Assembly: GCF_026967795.1 (NCBI RefSeq)
Contig: NZ_JAPVBH010000008.1
Location: 151,633 to 215,632, forward strand
Source: Modestobacter sp. VKM Ac-2986
Lineage (GTDB): Bacteria; Actinomycetota; Actinomycetes; Mycobacteriales; Geodermatophilaceae
DNA: 64,000 bases
Direction: 5' to 3'
Every line of letters starts with the position of its first letter. The stretch's first letter is position 1. This document shows, in pieces, positions 34,529 to 42,966 of the stretch. Made by a program: the position numbers and the translations under genes. The notes under the pieces were generated by a model. It ran no database searches. It was given only the letters and a program-made list of their open reading frames with translations, and was not told the DNA's origin.

Positions 34529-35770
34529 ATGGCAGCGCAGAGCGACCGCTCGTCCGACCCCACCCCCACGGAGTCCCACGGCAGCACGGCGGCCGGAGCG
34601 CACACCGTCCCCGCCGGCGGCTCGGCGGGCGCCTCCGACATGACCAACCGGATCGTGGCCCCCGACCGGGACGCCACCAACGCGATCCCGCTCGACCGCG
34701 ACACGACCCACGCGAGCTCGACCGACCGCGACCCGACCAACGCCATCCCGCTCGACCGGGACTCGACCGCCGCGATCCCGCTCGACCGGGACGGGACCCA
34801 CGCGAGCTCGCCCGACCGGGACTCGACCGCCGCGATCCCGGTCGACCGGGACGCGACCAACGCGATCCAGCCCCAGCGGGACTCGACGGCCGCCCTGCCC
34901 GTCGACCGCAGCGGGCACGCCGGCGCCGGGAGCCCGGCCGAGCGCACGAACGCGATCCCGGCCGCCGACCGCGGCGCCGAGGCCACCCGGGCGATGCCGG
35001 ACCGGCCGGCCGCCGGGCTTTCCGCCGACCCGACCGTGCCGCACGGCACGACCGACCCGACGCCCACGGCCGGGCACTCCACGCTCCCCGCGATGGCCGT
35101 GCCGGCGGCCGCCGTGCCCGCGGCGGCAGCAGTCGGCACCCCCGGCGGCACGGACACCGCCCGGCATCCCCACCCCGAGCCGGACGACGTCCCCGTCGCA
35201 CCGACCCCTCCGCCCTCCCGCCAGCAGGTGGTGGCCGCGCAGAAGGAGCGCTTCGGCGGCCTCTCCTGGGGCGCGGCGTTCTTCGGCTGGCTGTCGGCCA
35301 ACGGCATGGCCGTGCTGCTCATCGCGCTGCTGTCGGCCGCCGGGCTGGCCTTCGGCCTGTCCGACACCGTCGCCTCGCTCGACCAGGCCGCCGACTCCGC
35401 CACCTCGGGCATCGGCCTGGGCGCGGGCATCGCGCTGCTGGTGGCGCTGTTCCTCGCCTACCTCGCCGGCGGCTACGTGGCCGGGCGGATGGCCCGCTTC
35501 AACGGGGCCCGGCAGGGCGTGGCCGTGTGGGTGATCGGCCTGGTGGTCGTCGTCCTGCTGGCGCTGGCCGGCCTGCTCTTCGGCGCGCAGTACAACGTGC
35601 TCGCCCAGCTGGACCTGCCGCGCATCCCGATCGACGAGGGCACCGCCACCACCGCCGGGGCCATCGCCCTGGTCGCCGTCCTGGTGGCGACGCTGCTCGG
35701 CGCCGTCCTCGGTGGCCTGCTCGGCACCCGGTACCACCGCAAGGTCGACCGCGTCGGCTACGACTCCTGA
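34529..35770 (+). CDS. Membrane protein with eight tandem 10-residue repeats
   Basis: 413 residues. The N-terminal half is polar and low in hydrophobics. From residue 46 it has eight exact-period repeats of the form DRDxTxAIPL (variants DRDSTAAIPL, DRDTTHASST, DRDGTHASSP). Pro/Ala-rich sequence follows, then a C-terminal domain of about four membrane helices, starting near SWGAAFFGWLSANG. AGGAGG precedes the ATG at 34529. I do not recognise a family for the repeat part. The charged, extended N-terminus may lie outside the membrane or act as a flexible tether. Repeat-copy change by slippage would keep the frame. It ends in a strong terminator shared with the DNA glycosylase gene. Confidence 0.75.
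   Translation: MAAQSDRSSDPTPTESHGSTAAGAHTVPAGGSAGASDMTNRIVAPDRDATNAIPLDRDTTHASSTDRDPTNAIPLDRDSTAAIPLDRDGTHASSPDRDSTAAIPVDRDATNAIQPQRDSTAALPVDRSGHAGAGSPAERTNAIPAADRGAEATRAMPDRPAAGLSADPTVPHGTTDPTPTAGHSTLPAMAVPAAAVPAAAAVGTPGGTDTARHPHPEPDDVPVAPTPPPSRQQVVAAQKERFGGLSWGAAFFGWLSANGMAVLLIALLSAAGLAFGLSDTVASLDQAADSATSGIGLGAGIALLVALFLAYLAGGYVAGRMARFNGARQGVAVWVIGLVVVVLLALAGLLFGAQYNVLAQLDLPRIPIDEGTATTAGAIALVAVLVATLLGAVLGGLLGTRYHRKVDRVGYDS
34664..34903 (+). repeat. Tandem 30-bp repeats, eight copies, inside a coding region
   Basis: Eight in-frame 30-base units begin with GACCGGGAC or a close variant and encode the ten-residue repeats. The period is exact from 34664 to 34903. Units 4 and 6 and units 3 and 1 are close in sequence. 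Such arrays change copy number easily, so strain-to-strain variation is expected. Confidence 0.9.
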
Positions 35771-35772
35771 GC

Positions 35773-35811
35773 GGAGTGGATCCGTGCCGGTGACCGGCAC
35801 GGATCCACTCC
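35773..35811. terminator. Perfect 18-bp hairpin between convergent genes
   Basis: GGAGTGGATCCGTGCCGG (35773-35790) pairs perfectly with 35794-35811 across a 3-base loop. It lies between the convergent repeat-protein and DNA glycosylase genes and should terminate both. Confidence 0.85.
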
Positions 35812-35812
35812 A

Positions 35813-36682
35813 CTAGCGCAGGAGCTTGGACATCCGGCGGTCGGCGAGCGGCTTGCCGCCGGTCTGGCAGGTCGGGCAGTACTGCAGCGACGTGTCGGCG
35901 AAGGACACCTCCCGCACGGTGTCCCCGCACACCGGGCAGGGCAGGCCGGTGCGGGCGTGCACCTGCAGCCCGGCCCGCTTCTCGCCCTTGAGCGTGGCCG
36001 CCCGCTGACCGAGCTGGCGCTCCAGCGCGCCGGTCAGCGTCTCGCGCACCGCGGCGTGCAGCCGGAGCAGCTCGTCGTCGGTGAGCTTGTCGGCGGACTT
36101 GAACGGCGACAGCCGGGCGGCGTGCAGGATCTCGTCGGAGTAGGCGTTGCCGATGCCGGCGAGCACGGTCTGGTCGGTGAGCGTGCCCTTGAGCTGGGTG
36201 TGCCGGCCGGTCAGCAGCGCGCCGAAGGCCTCGGCGTCCAGCTCGAGGGCGTCCGGGCCGAGCCGGGCGATGCCGGGCACCTCCGACGGTGACCGGACGA
36301 CGTACACCGCCAGCCCCTTGCGGGTGCCCTGCTCGGTCAGGTCGAAGCCGGAGGGCAGCTCGCCCTCGGCCGGCTCGAGGTGGACCCGCAGCGCGAGTGG
36401 TCCCTTGCCCGGCTTGGGCGGGGTGGTGGGCAGGTTCTCCCGCCAGTGCAGCCAGCCCGCGCGGGCCAGGTGCACGACCAGGTGGACGCCGGAGACGTCG
36501 AGGTCGAGGAACTTGCCGTGCCGCGAGGCACCGGTCAGCTCCAGGCCGGCCAGCGCCGTCAGCGGCGGGTCGAAGGTCTTGATCGCCTGGACGGCGGCCA
36601 GGTCCACGCGTGTGACGATCCGGCCGACGGCGTGCTCCCGCAGGAACTCCGCCAGCGCCTCCACCTCGGGCAACTCGGGCAT
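35813..36682 (-). CDS. Fpg/Nei-family DNA glycosylase
   Basis: 289 residues. The N-terminus MPELPEVE fixes the start: Pro2 is the catalytic nucleophile of Fpg/Nei enzymes. Helix-two-turn-helix region with conserved lysine in VLAGIGNAYSDEILHAARLSP, and a C-terminal zinc finger with CPVCG and CPTCQ, are all present. It removes oxidised bases from DNA and cuts the abasic site. The in-frame codons upstream to 36724 were excluded on the strength of Pro2. It is separated from the repeat protein by a perfect terminator hairpin. Confidence 0.94.
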   Translation of the reverse strand: MPELPEVEALAEFLREHAVGRIVTRVDLAAVQAIKTFDPPLTALAGLELTGASRHGKFLDLDVSGVHLVVHLARAGWLHWRENLPTTPPKPGKGPLALRVHLEPAEGELPSGFDLTEQGTRKGLAVYVVRSPSEVPGIARLGPDALELDAEAFGALLTGRHTQLKGTLTDQTVLAGIGNAYSDEILHAARLSPFKSADKLTDDELLRLHAAVRETLTGALERQLGQRAATLKGEKRAGLQVHARTGLPCPVCGDTVREVSFADTSLQYCPTCQTGGKPLADRRMSKLLR

Positions 36683-36804
36683 CCGCCCATGATCCACGCG
36701 GGACCGCCCGGTCGGCCCGTCCACGTCCCCCGTCCGGGGGAGCTTGCGGCCCGGTGCCGGCCGGGTGAGACTCGCACCGACGACCGGGAGGAGGAGCTGA
36801 CCAG

Positions 36805-37089
36805 GTGCCGCACGCCCTCGCGCTCCTCCTCGGCCTGAGCACCCTGCTCCTGCTCGTCTCCGACGCCGGCGCCCTCCCCGCCGCGGCAGCCGTCACCAGC
36901 ACCCTCGCCCTGGGCCTGCTCGCGACGGTGCTGGCCCGCGCCATCCCGGTCGTCCCGCGGGTGCTCGCGGACGGCCCCTCGACCAGCCCGCTGGCCCGCG
37001 AGGAACGCTGCCGCCGGGGCGTGTTCCGCCGCCAGGTGAGCCCGAACGCGCCCGGCCGCATCCGGCCGCGCGCGCCCCAGGCCGGCTGA
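36805..37089 (+). CDS. Small membrane protein upstream of YidC (DUF6412-like)
   Basis: 94 residues: two hydrophobic segments (ALALLLGLSTLLLLVSDAG and AAAVTSTLALGLLATVLARAI), then a polar arginine-rich tail. Several GGAGG-type sequences lie 10-15 bases before the GTG. It precedes the YidC paralogue, an arrangement I associate with the DUF6412 family in actinobacteria, but I could not confirm the family. A joint role in membrane protein assembly is inference. Confidence 0.6.
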   Translation: MPHALALLLGLSTLLLLVSDAGALPAAAAVTSTLALGLLATVLARAIPVVPRVLADGPSTSPLAREERCRRGVFRRQVSPNAPGRIRPRAPQAG

Positions 37090-37227
37090 CCCGCCTCCTG
37101 CACGTCCCGCCCCGGCCGTCGCCGTGGGCCGTCCCGCCCGCTCCGCTGCCGCGGCGCGGCGGTCGCCCGTCCGCCTGCGCTGCTGCGCGCGGACCCCCTG
37201 CTGCTCCTGCTGACCTGTGAGGTCGTC

Positions 37228-37998
37228 GTGCTCGATCCGCTCTACACCGCTGTCGCCTGGGTGCTCGCCCGGTGGCACGACCTGCTCGCCACCGTCCTCG
37301 ACCCCGCCGGTGGCCTGACCTGGGCGATGGCGATCGTCCTGCTGGTGCTCACCGTCCGGGGGCTGCTGCTCCCGGTGTTCCTGCGCCAGCAGTCGTCCCA
37401 GCGCGCTGCGCACGCCCTGCAGCCCGAGGTCGAGGAGCTGCGCCGCCGGCACGGCAGCGACCGCGCCGGCTTCGCCCTGGCCGTCCGCGAGCTCCAGCGC
37501 GAGCGCGGCGTCAGCCCGCTGGCCGGCTGCCTGCCCGGGCTCCTGCAGCTCCCGGTGTTCCTCGCGCTCTTCCACGTGCTCCGCCGGATCGCACCCGGAC
37601 GGCCGGGCCGCTACGGCTGGAGCGACGCGCTCACCGACCAGGCCGCGCGGGCCGAGCTCCTCGGGGCACCGATCTCGGCCTCCTGGACCGGACACGGACC
37701 GGCCGGGGAGGCCGCCCGCCAGCTCGCCGCCCTGGGCGACGTCCGGCTGGTGAGCACCGTGCTGGTCCTGGCCCTGTGCGGGGTCACGTACCTGGCCCAG
37801 CGCGCGACCGTGCGGCGGAGCGGCCCGGCGACGGGGCAGGCCGCCACGGTGCAGAGGGTGCTGCTGTACGGGGCGCCCGCCGCGTTCCTCGTCACCGGGT
37901 TCGTGCTGCCGATCGGCGTCCTCCTCTACTGGACGACCAACGGCCTCGTCACCTGGGCGCAGCACCGGTTCGGGCCACCCGCGCCGGGCGCCGGCTGA
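37228..37998 (+). CDS. YidC/Oxa1-family membrane protein insertase (paralogue)
   Basis: 256 residues. The first segment ends in LTVRGLLLPVFLRQQ, with the conserved basic residue of YidC helix 2. A cytoplasmic coiled-coil hairpin (VEELRRRHGSDRAGFALAVRELQRE) follows, then GCLPGLLQLPVFLALFHVL, VRLVSTVLVLALCGVTYLAQ and LPIGVLLYWTTNGLVTWAQHRF, all typical core helices. It lacks the large domain and C-terminal tail. It is probably a second copy beside the usual yidC near rnpA, which is not in this window. GAGG lies five bases before the GTG. It probably helps insert a subset of membrane proteins. Confidence 0.85.
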   Translation: MLDPLYTAVAWVLARWHDLLATVLDPAGGLTWAMAIVLLVLTVRGLLLPVFLRQQSSQRAAHALQPEVEELRRRHGSDRAGFALAVRELQRERGVSPLAGCLPGLLQLPVFLALFHVLRRIAPGRPGRYGWSDALTDQAARAELLGAPISASWTGHGPAGEAARQLAALGDVRLVSTVLVLALCGVTYLAQRATVRRSGPATGQAATVQRVLLYGAPAAFLVTGFVLPIGVLLYWTTNGLVTWAQHRFGPPAPGAG

Positions 37999-38007
37999 CC
38001 CGCCGGG

Positions 38008-38487
38008 TCAGCCGGCCCGCAGCTGCGGCGGGGTGAGGTCCATCGGGGTGTCACCGACGGCGGCCGCGCCCAGCCGGGCGGCCCAGCGCACCAGCCCGGT
38101 GTCGTCGACGCCGTGCCGGGCCGCGGCCCCGCCCGCGGTGCCCAGCGACCGGGCACCGCGGGCGAGCAGCGTGCCGGCACCGGCCCGGTTGCCGCGGGCG
38201 GCGTGGGTCAGGCCGACGGCGAGCTGGGCCAGGCCGCGCCACAGGTCGCGCTCGTCGTCCGGCCCGGTCTTCCAGGCGTCCTCGAGGACCTCGTGGGCGT
38301 GGAAGGGGCGGCCGGCGTCGAGCAGCTCCTGCGCTTCGCGGAGGCTGTCCGCCGGCGCGCGGACGACGCCCTCCGGGGCCCGCGGCTCCCCCGGCTCGCC
38401 GTAGGGCAGCGGCCGGCCGAGGGCGTCGCGGGGCCGGGCGCTGCGGGCGCGGCCGGTCTCGTCCCGGTCCCGCGTCGGGTCGGTCAC
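38008..38487 (-). CDS. DUF309 domain-containing protein
   Basis: 159 residues. The hallmark GRPFHAHEVLEDAWKTGPDDERDLWRGLAQLAVGLTHAARGNRAGA identifies DUF309, a small helical family of unknown function. A 30-residue polar N-terminus precedes it. The GTG lies one base after the stop codon of the regulator at 38489-39463, so the two are probably cotranscribed. No catalytic assignment is possible. Confidence 0.85.
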   Translation of the reverse strand: MTDPTRDRDETGRARSARPRDALGRPLPYGEPGEPRAPEGVVRAPADSLREAQELLDAGRPFHAHEVLEDAWKTGPDDERDLWRGLAQLAVGLTHAARGNRAGAGTLLARGARSLGTAGGAAARHGVDDTGLVRWAARLGAAAVGDTPMDLTPPQLRAG

Positions 38488-38488
38488 G

Positions 38489-39463
38489 TCAGGGGAGGTC
38501 GGTGGTGAGCCGGACCCGCACGCCGTCCTCGGCCGTCGTGATGTCCACGTGGTCGCAGAGCTGGCGGGCCAGCCACAGGCCCATGCCGCCCAGGGACAGG
38601 TCGGCGCCGTGCGCCGGGCCGTAGCCGATGAACGGGTCCTGCAGGCCGGCGCCGTGGTCGGTGATGGTGCAGACCAGCCGCTTCTCCCCGGCCCACAGCC
38701 GCAGGTCGACCGGTGGCCGGCCGTGGCGCAGCGCGTTGGTGGTCATCTCGTCGACGGCCAGCAGGAAGTCCTCCAGTGCGGGACCGGAACCGTCCGGCAG
38801 CGTGGCGTCGGCCGCCCGCTGCGTCAGGTCGCGGCGCAGGCCGCGCAGGTCACGGACCCCGTCGGCGCGCACCAGCGGCTCGGTGGACTCCAGCGGCTCG
38901 GCCGGCACCGGCAGCGCGAGCAGGTACTCCTCGGCGTCGACGTGGTCGGGGTTGGGCCGCTGCTCGCCGTCCTCCTGGAGGAACGGGTGGGTGGCGCGCG
39001 CGGCGGCCACGAGCGGCTCGGGGACCCGGCGGGTGTCGCACAGGCAGAGCACCTGCAGCGGGTCGTCGCCGAGCAGCTCGGCCTCGTGCAGCTGGTGGTC
39101 CAGGACGGCGTCGTACCGCTGCCACTCCCGCCAGGTGTCGGGGTCCGGGCCGGCGAAGGGCTCCAGCACCAGGCGCACCGCGGCGACCCCGTCGGCCCGG
39201 TGGCGCTCGCCCAGCCGGCGGACGGCGGTGATCGCGGCGGCCGGGCCGTTGCCGTACACGTCGGCCCACTCGACCCAGACGACCTCGGGCCGGTCGGCCA
39301 GCGCCTTCTGCAGCAGCTCGGCGGTCACCTCGGTGCAGGCCACGACGACGGGCTCCCCGCAGTCGAGGCCGGCGCGCACGAACGCGACCGCGCCGTCGGT
39401 CAGGGCAGCGTCGGAGGAGCCGATGAGTGCCCGGTGTGTGCCGGACACGGCTGCCCCGTCCAT
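38489..39463 (-). CDS. MEDS-domain/HATPase anti-sigma-type regulator
   Basis: 324 residues. N-terminal MEDS domain (HRALIGSSDAALTDGAVAFVRAGLDCGEPVVVACT...DPLQVLCLCDTRRV), then a linker and a C-terminal serine kinase-type HATPase: EDFLLAVDEMTTNALRHGRPPVDLRLWAG (N-box), CTITDHGAGLQDP and GLWLARQLCDHVDI. The combination matches RsbA-type anti-sigma kinases of actinobacteria. There is no H-box, so it should act as a switch kinase on an anti-sigma antagonist rather than in a phosphorelay. ATG at 39463 is preferred; a GTG five codons in is possible. It is probably cotranscribed with DUF309. Confidence 0.85.
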   Translation of the reverse strand: MDGAAVSGTHRALIGSSDAALTDGAVAFVRAGLDCGEPVVVACTEVTAELLQKALADRPEVVWVEWADVYGNGPAAAITAVRRLGERHRADGVAAVRLVLEPFAGPDPDTWREWQRYDAVLDHQLHEAELLGDDPLQVLCLCDTRRVPEPLVAAARATHPFLQEDGEQRPNPDHVDAEEYLLALPVPAEPLESTEPLVRADGVRDLRGLRRDLTQRAADATLPDGSGPALEDFLLAVDEMTTNALRHGRPPVDLRLWAGEKRLVCTITDHGAGLQDPFIGYGPAHGADLSLGGMGLWLARQLCDHVDITTAEDGVRVRLTTDLP

Positions 39464-39574
39464 CTGCGCTGGTTCCCCGTCCTGATGCTGCGGAGCCGCC
39501 GTTCTGGCAGCCGTGGCCGAGGACTCCCTACCCGGTCTGCGCCCACCTAGGCGTGCGGCTCCGGTCACCTGCCC

Positions 39575-39580
39575 TAGCGT
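39575..39580 (+). promoter_or_regulatory. -10 box TAGCGT of the egtE-like gene
   Basis: TAGCGT plus seven bases precedes the GTG at 39588, the leaderless arrangement seen elsewhere in this window. Confidence 0.5.
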
Positions 39581-39587
39581 GCTGCCG

Positions 39588-40730
39588 GTGAGCCCTCTCC
39601 CCCACGACGACCTGGGCGCCCGCTGGCGCGCCGCCCGCCCCGCCGCGGCCGGCGTCCACCTGGACAGCGCCTCGTGCAGCCGGCAGAGCGACGCGGTCCT
39701 CGACGCCGTCGCCCGGCACGCCCGGCACGAGGCGGAGATCGGCGGCCACGTCGCCCAGGAGGCGGCCGACGGGCTCCTGCAGCAGGGCCGGTCGGTGCTC
39801 GCCGGCCTGCTCGGCATGGCCGCCGCCGACGTCGCGTTCACCGAGAGCGCCACCGCCTCGGTGCGCACGCTCCTGGCCGCCTGGCGGCTGTCGGCGGGCA
39901 GCCGGGTCGCCGTCCTGCCCGGGGAGTACTGGCACAACGTGGCGGCGATCGAGGCCGTCGGGTGCACACCCGTGCTCCTGCCCGCCGACGACCTGGGCCG
40001 GGCGGACGTCGAGGGGGTGGAGCGGCTGCTGCGCACCGACCCGCCGGCGCTGGTGCACCTGACGCTGGTCGCCAGCCACCGCGGCGTCGTCCAGCCCGGC
40101 CGGGAGGTCGCGGCGCTGTGCCGGGCCGCCGGCGTCCCGCTGGTGCTCGACGTCGCCCAGGCCCTGGGGCACGTCGACTGCGACCTGGGCGCGGACGCCG
40201 CCTACGGCACCTCGCGCAAGTGGCTGGCCGGGCCGCGCGGCGTGGGGTTCCTGGTGATGCGGCCCGCGGTGACCGCCCGGCTGACCCCGGTGACCGCCCC
40301 CGACCGGTACGACGACGGCGGCGCGTCGGTCGACCACGCCCGCTGGTACGAGTCGCACGAGGCGCACGTCGCCGGCCGGGTGGGGCTGACCCTGGCGATC
40401 GGCGAGCACCTGGCCGCCGGCCCCGACCGGGTGCGCGAGCGGCTGGCGGCGCTGGGCCGGGCGACCCGGGAGCGGCTGGAGGGCCGCGGTGGCTGGCGGG
40501 TGGTCGAGCCGCTCGACGAGCCGACGGCGCTCACCACCCTGGTCGCACCGGACGGCGTCGACGTCCGGGAGGTGGCCGCCCGGCTGCGCACCCGGCACAG
40601 CGTGCTCACCGCGACCCCGGGTCGGGAGCGGGCGCCGCGTGAGCTGGCCGGCCCGGTGCTGCGCGTCTCCCCACACCTGGACGCCACGCTCGACCAGCTC
40701 GACCTCCTCGCCACCGCGGTGGCGCCCTGA
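39588..40730 (+). CDS. egtE: Ergothioneine biosynthesis PLP enzyme EgtE-like
   Basis: 380 residues of the class V aminotransferase fold. GVHLDSASCSRQSDAVLDAVARHARHEAEIGGHVAQEAA near the N-terminus is the EgtE signature (hercynylcysteine S-oxide lyase, which releases ergothioneine). The PLP lysine lies in TSRKWLAGPRGVGF, with LDVAQALGHV upstream. EgtA, EgtB, EgtC and EgtD are not adjacent, so it is an orphan copy or the pathway is split. GTG at 39588 follows a leaderless -10 box; the longer frame to 39513 is antisense to the MEDS regulator. Confidence 0.82.
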   Translation: MSPLPHDDLGARWRAARPAAAGVHLDSASCSRQSDAVLDAVARHARHEAEIGGHVAQEAADGLLQQGRSVLAGLLGMAAADVAFTESATASVRTLLAAWRLSAGSRVAVLPGEYWHNVAAIEAVGCTPVLLPADDLGRADVEGVERLLRTDPPALVHLTLVASHRGVVQPGREVAALCRAAGVPLVLDVAQALGHVDCDLGADAAYGTSRKWLAGPRGVGFLVMRPAVTARLTPVTAPDRYDDGGASVDHARWYESHEAHVAGRVGLTLAIGEHLAAGPDRVRERLAALGRATRERLEGRGGWRVVEPLDEPTALTTLVAPDGVDVREVAARLRTRHSVLTATPGRERAPRELAGPVLRVSPHLDATLDQLDLLATAVAP

Positions 40731-40819
40731 CGGCGGCTGCATCCAGGTCCGGCACCCCGGCGGAAGAGGGGGTGGAAGGCCGCCCACCCGGGGGGCCACC
40801 GCCTCGGAAGGACACCTCC

Positions 40820-41641
40820 GTGAACCGCACCCGCCCGCTCGCGCTCGTCGCCGGCACCACCGGCGCGCTCGCACTCGTCCTCGCCTCCGCCACCTCCGCC
40901 TCCGCGGCGGAGACGGCCACCGTCTCGATCCTGCACGCCGTGCCGGACACCCCGGTCGACGTCTACGCCAACGGCGAGGAGCTGCTGTCGGACTTCCAGC
41001 CCGGCACGCTCACCGACCCGCTGACCCTGCCCGCCGGTGAGTACGACCTGGCCGTGTTCCCGGCCGGCGCCGACCCGGCGACCGCGGCGCCGGCGGTCAA
41101 GGCCGACGACGTCGCCGTCCCGGCCGGCGCCAACGCCACGGTGGTCGCCCACCTGTCCGCCGACGGCACGCCGACCCTGACGCCCTACGTCAACGACCTG
41201 TCCGCGGTCGGTGCCGGCGACGCGCGGCTCACCGTCCGGCACACCGCCGCCGCCCCCGCGGTGGACGTGCGCGCCGGTGGCGCGGTCGTCGTCCCGGGCC
41301 TGACGAACCCGGAGGAGGCGTCGCTGACCGTCCCGGCCGGGACCGTCTCCGCCGACGTCACCCTCGCGGGCACGTCCACCGTGGCGATCGGCCCGGCCGA
41401 CCTGACCCTGTCCGAGGGCACCGCGACCGTCGTCTACGCCTGGGGCTCGGGTGACGCCGGCTACGAGCTGGCCGTGCAGACCTTCAGCGGCCTGCACTCC
41501 TCCCCCTCCGGTGTCCCCGGTGGTTCGGCCGGCCTGGCCACCGACGAGTCCGGGCTGCCCCTGCCGGTCGTCGCGCTGACCGCGCTGGGCCTGGGCGCTG
41601 CCGCGTTCGGTGCCCGTCGCGTGGTCTCCAGCCGGGTCTGA
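40820..41641 (+). CDS. Secreted, surface-anchored DUF4397 protein
   Basis: 273 residues. Signal peptide with RTRPLALVAGTTGALALVLASATSASA, cleaved before or near AAE (residue 25). Two DUF4397-type beta domains follow (HAVPDTPVDVYANGE and LTVRHTAAAPAVDVRAGG). A C-terminal helix (ALTALGLGAAAFGARRV) and a basic tail complete it. A classic LPxTG is absent; GLPLP sits just before the helix and is the only candidate sorting site. GGAAGG precedes the GTG. A class F sortase gene follows 24 bases downstream, so this is the likely sortase substrate. Its ligand is unknown. Confidence 0.85.
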   Translation: MNRTRPLALVAGTTGALALVLASATSASAAETATVSILHAVPDTPVDVYANGEELLSDFQPGTLTDPLTLPAGEYDLAVFPAGADPATAAPAVKADDVAVPAGANATVVAHLSADGTPTLTPYVNDLSAVGAGDARLTVRHTAAAPAVDVRAGGAVVVPGLTNPEEASLTVPAGTVSADVTLAGTSTVAIGPADLTLSEGTATVVYAWGSGDAGYELAVQTFSGLHSSPSGVPGGSAGLATDESGLPLPVVALTALGLGAAAFGARRVVSSRV

Positions 41642-41665
41642 CCGACCCGGACCGCGAGGACGACC

Positions 41666-42334
41666 GTGCGCACCCCCGTCGCCGTGCTGGCGCTGGGTCT
41701 TACCCTGGCGATCGGCACCCCGACCGCCTGGGCACTGACCCGGCCCGAGCCGGCGGCGGGGGTGCCGGTCGTCGCGGCGCTCGCCGCGCCCACCACCGCA
41801 CCCGCCCCGACGGTCACCCCGCTGCCCGTGGACCGGCTGCCCGAGGTCACGGCCCGGCCGGCCGTGCCCCTGGCGGCGCCGGTCGTCGTCCCGCCCGTCC
41901 GGCTCTCCCTGCCCGCCCGCGGGATCGAGGCGCCGGTCGACCCGGTCGGCGTCGAGCCCGAGGGCGAGATGACGCTGCCCGCGGACGTCGACCGGGTCGG
42001 CTGGTACTCCTACGGCCCGGTCCCCGGCGCCGCCGAGGGCGCGGCCGTCCTCGCCGGGCACGTGGACGACGTCGAGCAGGGCCTGGGCGCCCTGGCGCCG
42101 CTGCGGGAGGCCCAGCCCGGCGACGAGGTGGTCGTCGAGGCCGCCGACGGGACCACCACCCGCTGGACGGTCACCGGCCGCGAGACGCTCGACAAGCCCG
42201 GCGTGCCGCTGGGCGAGCTGTTCGCCCGCACCGGCGCGCCGCGCCTGGTGCTGATCACCTGCGGCGGCCCTTTCGACGCCGACCTGCGCACTTACCGCGA
42301 CAACGTGGTCGTCGTCGCGGAGCCGACACCGTGA
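41666..42334 (+). CDS. Class F sortase
   Basis: 222 residues. N-terminal membrane anchor (VAVLALGLTLAIGTPTAWAL), proline/alanine-rich linker, then a sortase domain from about residue 75. Catalytic triad: His in VLAGHVDD, Cys in LVLITCGGPFD and Arg in LRTYRDNVVV. Class F sortases are the usual actinobacterial housekeeping-type sortase near DUF4397 genes. They join surface proteins to the cell envelope or anchor them. It is coupled to the sigma factor gene by a GTGA overlap (GTG at 42331, stop at 42334). Confidence 0.9.
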   Translation: MRTPVAVLALGLTLAIGTPTAWALTRPEPAAGVPVVAALAAPTTAPAPTVTPLPVDRLPEVTARPAVPLAAPVVVPPVRLSLPARGIEAPVDPVGVEPEGEMTLPADVDRVGWYSYGPVPGAAEGAAVLAGHVDDVEQGLGALAPLREAQPGDEVVVEAADGTTTRWTVTGRETLDKPGVPLGELFARTGAPRLVLITCGGPFDADLRTYRDNVVVVAEPTP

Positions 42335-42966
42335 CCGCGCTGGAGGACCGCATCGACCTCTACGGTCAGGACGTGGAGACCGGCCGGACGTCGCTGCGGC
42401 GGGTGGTCGAGCCGGACGACGACGAGATCGCCCGGCGCTTCCGCGACGGCGACGAGCAGGCGCTGGCGCTGGCCTACGAGCGCTGGGGCGGGCAGCTGCA
42501 CGGCATGGCGGTACGCGCCTTCGGCCCCGGCCCGGACGCCGAGGACGTCACCCAGCAGACCTTCATCTCCGCCTGGACCGGACGCAACGGCTACAGCGCC
42601 GGCTCCGGTCCGCTGCCCGCCTGGCTGGTGGGCATCTGCCGGCACAAGATCGCCGACGTGTGGGCCAAGCGGGACCGGCAGCGGCGGCAGTCCGAGGCGG
42701 TCGCCGCCGACGTGGCCTCCCGCCCCGGTTCCTCCGACGACGTCGACACCCGGGTGGCCGACCGTGTCCTGCTCCTCGGCGAGCTGGACCGCATCGGGCA
42801 ACCACAACGGGGGATCATCGAGCTCGCGTTCTTCGAGGACCTCACGCACGCCCAGATCGCAGCGCGCACCGGCATCCCGCTGGGCACGGTCAAGAGCCAC
42901 ATCCGGCGCACCCTCGAGCGCCTGCGGACCCGGTTGGAGGTGGACGGTGCAGCACTGCAGCCCTGA
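42331..42966 (+). CDS. ECF-type RNA polymerase sigma factor
   Basis: 211 residues. Region 2 (DGDEQALALAYERWGGQLHGMAVRAFGPGPDAEDVTQQTFISAW) recognises the -10 element and core polymerase; region 4 (GIIELAFFEDLTHAQIAARTGIPLGTVKSHIRRTLERLRT) carries the -35-binding HTH. The length fits SigK-like ECF factors. It overlaps the sortase gene and is itself overlapped by the anti-sigma gene, so sortase, sigma and anti-sigma are translated together. It is probably held inactive by the anti-sigma factor until an envelope signal arrives. Confidence 0.92.
   Translation: MTALEDRIDLYGQDVETGRTSLRRVVEPDDDEIARRFRDGDEQALALAYERWGGQLHGMAVRAFGPGPDAEDVTQQTFISAWTGRNGYSAGSGPLPAWLVGICRHKIADVWAKRDRQRRQSEAVAADVASRPGSSDDVDTRVADRVLLLGELDRIGQPQRGIIELAFFEDLTHAQIAARTGIPLGTVKSHIRRTLERLRTRLEVDGAALQP

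Noticed and set aside
34664..34903. The tandem 30-bp repeats as a CRISPR array
   Set aside because: Repeats are contiguous without spacers, in frame and translated with an exact ten-residue period; no cas genes are present.
34418..35800. Minus-strand extension upstream of the HAD hydrolase across the repeat protein
   Set aside because: It is the reverse complement of the 30-base repeats and produces a false Arg/Gly repeat; the HAD fold is complete from 34417.
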